Source: Duncaniella muricolitica
Lineage (GTDB): Bacteria > Bacteroidota > Bacteroidia > Bacteroidales > Muribaculaceae
Reading direction: 5' to 3'
DNA: 64,000 bases
NCBI GenBank assembly: GCA_025808375.1
Contig: CP061009.1
Location: forward strand, 1,798,001 to 1,862,000
Shown here one piece after another: positions 60,011 through 64,000 of this stretch (positions are counted from its first letter, which is position 1; each line of letters starts with the position of its first letter). The notes beneath the pieces are model-generated. The model had not been told where the DNA came from. It made no database searches and was given only the letters and a program-made list of their open reading frames with translations. The position numbers and the translations under genes are program-made.

Positions 60011-62851
60011 ATGTTAGCAATTAAGGAAATGGCAATACAGAGCGAGGCTGCATTGGAAGCAGGGCTTATCGAGGCTCTTCAAAAGATGAACTATGAGTAT
60101 GTTCAGATAGATGAAGAGACCAACCTTAAATCTAATTTCAAGAAGCAGCTTGAAATACATAACAAGAAGGCTCTTGCCGAAATCGGCAGGGAGCATCTGA
60201 CAGACGGTGAGTTCGAGAAGGTTCTGATTCACCTTGAAGGCGGTACGCGCTTCGAGAAAGCGAAGAAGCTCCGCGAAAAATTTGTTCCATTTGAGTTAGA
60301 AGATGGACAACGCATTTGGTTGAATTTCCTAAATACACAGCAGTGGTGCCAGAATGAATTTCAGGTTTCCAATCAGATTACAGTTGAAGGACGCAAGAAG
60401 TGTCGCTATGACGTGACCATTCTCATTAACGGTTTGCCGTTGGTGCAGATTGAATTGAAGCGTCGCGGCATTGAACTGAAACAAGCGTACAATCAGATTC
60501 AGCGTTATCACAAGACTTCATTCCACGGGCTATTTGACTACATCCAGATATTTGTCATTTCCAACGGTGTCAACACCCGCTACTTTGCCAACACTCCAAA
60601 TTTAGGCTATAAATTTACATTCAATTGGACTGATAGAGCAAACAACCCGTTCAACGAACTGAGTCTCTTTGCCGCTGATTTCCTTGCCAAGTGTACACTT
60701 GGCAAGATGATCAGCAAATATGTGGTGATGCACGAGGGCGACAAGTCGCTTATGGTGCTACGCCCATATCAATATTATGCCGTTGAGGAGATTATTGACA
60801 AGGTGCAGAACACCAACCGTAATGGATACATCTGGCATACAACCGGAGCCGGAAAGACTTTGACCTCTTTCAAGGCCGCCCAGCTCGTATCTGAACTTGA
60901 CGGCATTGACAAGGTAATGTTTGTTGTTGACCGTCATGACCTCGACACTCAGACACAGTCGGAATATGATGCTTTTGAGCCGGGTGCGGTTGACAGTACA
61001 TCCGACACAAGCGAACTTACGCGCCGACTTCAAAGCGACTCCAAAATCATTATTACGACCATTCAGAAACTCAATGCCGCAGTTACCCGTCCGTGGTACA
61101 GCAGCAAACTTCAGGAGATTAAGGATAGCCGTATTGTGATGATCTTCGACGAGTGCCACCGAAGCCATTTCGGTGACAGCCATAAAAATATTGTCAAGTT
61201 CTTCAATAACTTACAGATATTTGGCTTTACCGGCACACCAATATTCGCAGAAAACTCTACCGATAAGCATACCACAAAAGAAATTTTCGGCGAATGTCTC
61301 CACAAATATCTCATCAAAGATGCCATTGCCGATGAAAATGTGCTTGGTTTCCTTGTCGAGTATTATCACGGCAACGCTGATGTGAACAACGGCAATCAAA
61401 ACCGTATGCGCGAAATTGCGCAGTTCATTCTCAATAATTACAACAAATCCACCTACGACGGTGAGTTTGACGCTCTGTTTGCCGTGCAGTCAGTTCCGAT
61501 GCTTGTTCAGTACTACAAGATTTTCAAGGAACTGAATCCTAAAATCCGTATCGGTGCGATATTCACATATACAGCCAACGACAGTCAGGATGACGAGACT
61601 ACCGGCATGTCGAGCGGTTCATTCGTCAGTGACCGCGTTGCCGGAGCCGATGACATGGAGGACATTATCAATGACTACAACAAGATGTACGGCACCTCTT
61701 TCTCATTGCAGAATTTCCGTGCCTATTACGATGATGTTAACCTTCGTTTGAAGAAGAAAAAGCCGGATATGCTCTCGCTCGACCTCTGTCTCGTTGTCGG
61801 CATGTTCCTCACCGGTTTTGATTCCAAGAAACTCAACACGCTCTATATCGACAAAAATCTCGAGTATCATGGTCTGTTGCAGGCATTCAGCCGCACCAAC
61901 CGTGTGCTCAACGAGCGCAAACGCTTCGGCAAGATTGTCTGCTTCCGTGATTTGAAGTCCAATGTCGATGCCGCCATCAAGCTATTCAGCAACGGTGGCG
62001 AAGAAGGTATTATCAGAGAGCCGTATGATAATGTCAAGAAAGAATATGTCGATTTGACAAAGGAATTTCTTGAACACTATCCCGACTCGCGTGTGGTGGA
62101 CTACTTGCAGAGCGAGGAAGACAAACGAAAATTCATCTTGGCGTTCCGCGACATCATCCGCAAACACGCTGAAATTCAGATATACGAGGATTTCAACGAT
62201 GAAGACCCGGATTTTCCGATGGATGAGCAGTCATATATGGATTTCCGGAGCAAGTATCTTGACATCCACGACACCTTCATGGATTCAAAGACTGTGAAGG
62301 ATTCCACTCCGGCAGATGATGCCGATGAATCAGAGCCGACACTTGATGATATTGACTTCTGTCTGGAACTTCTCCACAGCGACATCATCAATGTGGCCTA
62401 TATCCTCAGTCTTATTGCCGACCTTGACCCGGATGCAGAGGATTATCCCGAAAAGCGTCAGGAGATTCTCGACACTATGATCAAGGATGCGGAACTGCGT
62501 AGCAAGACACAACTAATCGACGGCTTCATTCTACAGACCGTCGATAACGATAAGGACGGCTTCATGCGTGATAAGAAAGCCGATGGAAGCATCGACCTTG
62601 AAGAGCGGCTCAACCAATATATCCGTCAGGAGAAAGGCCGTGCCATTGAAAGAATAGCACAGGAGGAAGAGATACCGGTTGAGGTTATCAACCGCTATAT
62701 GTCGGAGTATGACTATGTACAGAAGGAGCAGACCGAAATTATTCAAGAAGCTCTCAAAGACAGGAAACTTGGTCTTGTGGCCCGTCGTCGTACCATTAAG
62801 CGTATTGTTGACCGTCTCCGTAACATAATAAGAACATTCAGCTGGGATTGA
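60011..62851 (+). CDS. hsdR: Type I restriction enzyme R subunit
   Basis: A 946-residue HsdR. The N-terminal nuclease domain contains CRYDVTILINGLPLVQIELKRRG (Asp and Glu-x-Lys of the PD-(D/E)XK site). The helicase domain has Walker A TTGAGKTLTSF, DECHRSHFG (motif II), FTGTPI (III) and AFSRTNRVLN (VI). A helical C-terminal domain binds the methyltransferase. HsdR translocates DNA and cuts at a distance from unmethylated sites. It begins an operon with the GIY-YIG gene (one-base gap) and hsdM; hsdS would lie beyond the window. Confidence 0.95.
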   Translation: MLAIKEMAIQSEAALEAGLIEALQKMNYEYVQIDEETNLKSNFKKQLEIHNKKALAEIGREHLTDGEFEKVLIHLEGGTRFEKAKKLREKFVPFELEDGQRIWLNFLNTQQWCQNEFQVSNQITVEGRKKCRYDVTILINGLPLVQIELKRRGIELKQAYNQIQRYHKTSFHGLFDYIQIFVISNGVNTRYFANTPNLGYKFTFNWTDRANNPFNELSLFAADFLAKCTLGKMISKYVVMHEGDKSLMVLRPYQYYAVEEIIDKVQNTNRNGYIWHTTGAGKTLTSFKAAQLVSELDGIDKVMFVVDRHDLDTQTQSEYDAFEPGAVDSTSDTSELTRRLQSDSKIIITTIQKLNAAVTRPWYSSKLQEIKDSRIVMIFDECHRSHFGDSHKNIVKFFNNLQIFGFTGTPIFAENSTDKHTTKEIFGECLHKYLIKDAIADENVLGFLVEYYHGNADVNNGNQNRMREIAQFILNNYNKSTYDGEFDALFAVQSVPMLVQYYKIFKELNPKIRIGAIFTYTANDSQDDETTGMSSGSFVSDRVAGADDMEDIINDYNKMYGTSFSLQNFRAYYDDVNLRLKKKKPDMLSLDLCLVVGMFLTGFDSKKLNTLYIDKNLEYHGLLQAFSRTNRVLNERKRFGKIVCFRDLKSNVDAAIKLFSNGGEEGIIREPYDNVKKEYVDLTKEFLEHYPDSRVVDYLQSEEDKRKFILAFRDIIRKHAEIQIYEDFNDEDPDFPMDEQSYMDFRSKYLDIHDTFMDSKTVKDSTPADDADESEPTLDDIDFCLELLHSDIINVAYILSLIADLDPDAEDYPEKRQEILDTMIKDAELRSKTQLIDGFILQTVDNDKDGFMRDKKADGSIDLEERLNQYIRQEKGRAIERIAQEEEIPVEVINRYMSEYDYVQKEQTEIIQEALKDRKLGLVARRRTIKRIVDRLRNIIRTFSWD

Positions 62852-62852
62852 T

Positions 62853-63551
62853 ATGAAAGCAACGAAAAAGACATGCGCTAAAAACATAGACCCCGGCTAT
62901 GTCTATATCCTGACGAATCCCAGTTTCCGCGAGGACTGGGTGAAAATCGGCAAGAGTAGCCGTCCGGTTGACATACGTTCAAAGGAACTTGACAACACGG
63001 CTGTGCCCTTGCCGTTTGAGATTTTCGCCACAATGCAGACTGTGAAATTCAACGAGGTTGAGAAACTGGTTCATAAAACCATTGACCGCCTGACAGATTT
63101 GCGAATCCGTCAGAACCGCGAATTTTTCAACGTACCGCCCCAAGTGGCACTCGATATATTCAACGACATCGCCCAGACCATTGACGATGCTGTAGTTACC
63201 GAGTACCGCGATAACAAGCCTATCATCAAGGAAGAACACAATCCGGAGCCAACGCCCCACAAAAGAGAGGTTAAGCGTGGGCGGTTCAAATTTTCCATGG
63301 TAGGCATCAAAATCGGTGACTACATCATATTTGACCCTACCGGGGTGAGCGTGAAGGTTGCCAGCGATGACTCCGTTGAGTATAAAGACCGCATTTACAA
63401 ACTATCTCCGTTTGTAGGAACTTTTATGCCGGAGGAAAGGCGCAATACCTCTGGGGCATACCAAGGCTCTAAATACTTCTCTTTCAATGGGAAAGTTTTG
63501 GACGATATGCGCAAAGAATTAGAAACGACATCCGAAGAAATATCAGAATAA
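62853..63551 (+). CDS. GIY-YIG/T5orf172 nuclease with DUF4357
   Basis: A 232-residue protein. The N-terminal T5orf172-type GIY-YIG domain has PGYVYILTNPSFREDWVKIGKSS, the arginine in RSKELDNTAVPLPFEI, then the Glu of NEVEKLVHKTI. A C-terminal DUF4357 follows (IKIGDYIIFDPTGVSVKVASDD; YQGSKYFSFNGKVLDDMR). It lies inside the type I operon between hsdR and hsdM, one base after hsdR. It may be an auxiliary nuclease, an anti-anti-restriction factor or a passenger. Active-site Tyr residues appear present. Confidence 0.8.
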   Translation: MKATKKTCAKNIDPGYVYILTNPSFREDWVKIGKSSRPVDIRSKELDNTAVPLPFEIFATMQTVKFNEVEKLVHKTIDRLTDLRIRQNREFFNVPPQVALDIFNDIAQTIDDAVVTEYRDNKPIIKEEHNPEPTPHKREVKRGRFKFSMVGIKIGDYIIFDPTGVSVKVASDDSVEYKDRIYKLSPFVGTFMPEERRNTSGAYQGSKYFSFNGKVLDDMRKELETTSEEISE

Positions 63552-63556
63552 GATCA

Positions 63557-64000
63557 TGAGCGAGGAACTCCAACAGAAACTGCGTACCCAACTTTGGGCG
63601 GTTGCCAATAACCTGCGTGGCAACATGTCAGCCAACGAATTTATGTATTTTTCGCTTGGCTTCATCTTCTATAAGTATCTGTCAGAAAAGATTGAGAAAT
63701 ATGCCAACCAAGCACTTGAAAATGACGAGATAACATTCAAGCAGCTTTGGGAAAGTCAGGAAGAGGAAGCCGTTGAGCTTCAAGACGAAGTGAAGAAGCA
63801 GTGTCTGGAAAATATCGGCTATTTCGTTGAGCCACAATTCCTGTTCACATCCATTATCGACGGCATCAACCGCAAGGAGAACATTCTCCCCCAGTTGGAG
63901 CGTTCACTGAAACGTATTGAGGACAGCACTCTCGGTCAGGAGAGTGAGGAGGATTTCGGAGGTCTTTTCTCGGATATTGATTTGGCATCACCAAAGTTGG
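63557..64000 (+). CDS. hsdM: Type I methyltransferase M subunit, cut by the window end
   Basis: The first 148 residues are present: MSEELQQKLRTQLWAVANNL, NEFMYFSLGFIFYKYLSEKIEKY, and LFTSIIDGINRKENILPQLERSLKRIE. This matches the HsdM N-terminal helical domain; the catalytic domain would follow outside. HsdM methylates adenine in the target with HsdS. It starts five bases after the GIY-YIG gene. It differs from the HsdM fragment at 44035. Confidence 0.85.

Overview
The window looks like an accessory region of a Bacteroidales chromosome, most like Bacteroides/Muribaculaceae from gene content. Evidence: repeated promoter-like pairs TTTG-N19-20-TAnnTTTG (the Bacteroidetes -33/-7 type), DUF3408/DUF3987/DUF6371 mobilization genes, VapE-type primase genes, and integrases typical of Bacteroides mobilizable elements. 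I see no rRNA, tRNA, CRISPR array or core housekeeping gene. Almost everything is mobile-element machinery, defence or toxin-antitoxin cargo.

Layout. (1) 1-6172: mobilization module of a first element (HTH protein, frameshifted DUF3987 and DUF6371 genes, DUF3408, an oriT-like nested inverted repeat, MobC, relaxase, membrane protein). (2) 6249-25276: its cargo. This holds vsr, a C5 methyltransferase, a McrB-like and LlaJI-like restriction pair, and then, tightly coupled to them, a five-gene set (metallophosphoesterase, helical protein, two P-loop GTPases, GAP1-like protein) that resembles the computationally predicted GTPase-associated conflict systems. DUF2971, RhuM, two metallophosphoesterases and a three-gene HipBST toxin-antitoxin locus follow. 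(3) 25387-37891: two integrase modules facing each other, two IS elements (one broken), an AraC-type regulator, a DUF4143 ATPase and membrane/unknown genes. (4) 37954-49069: XRE/DUF3990/DUF3791 toxin-antitoxin set, XRE and WYL regulators, a methyltransferase-histidine-kinase fusion with its own response regulator, an HsdM fragment, a WG-repeat protein and a YobI-like NTPase with a frameshift. (5) 49127-58457: mobilization module of another element in the opposite orientation, ending in a third integrase module. (6) 58508-64000: fic and a type I restriction operon hsdR - GIY-YIG/DUF4357 - hsdM, the last cut by the window end.

Three integrase modules (25.4-27.9, 34.1-37.9 and 56.0-58.5 kb) share one plan: promoter, a short shared motif TGCATCGGCAA(A/G)TA, a terminator hairpin, an array of 10-base phased repeats, a zinc-ribbon protein with three or four tandem helix-turn-helix units, then a tyrosine recombinase. 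The phased repeats differ in sequence between modules but keep position and period, so each multi-HTH protein probably reads its own array. The shared motif is a candidate att core. Two copies in direct orientation (37691-37704 and 58236-58249) would bound a 20.5-kb element carrying the methyltransferase-kinase system.

The best candidates for undescribed biology are the methyltransferase-TRD-kinase fusion with its response regulator (40499-44033), the LlaJI-type restriction genes translationally coupled to a GTPase-associated system (7756-18949), and the multi-HTH/phased-repeat integrase control modules. All calls rest on reading the sequence and recalled family features; no database search was run.
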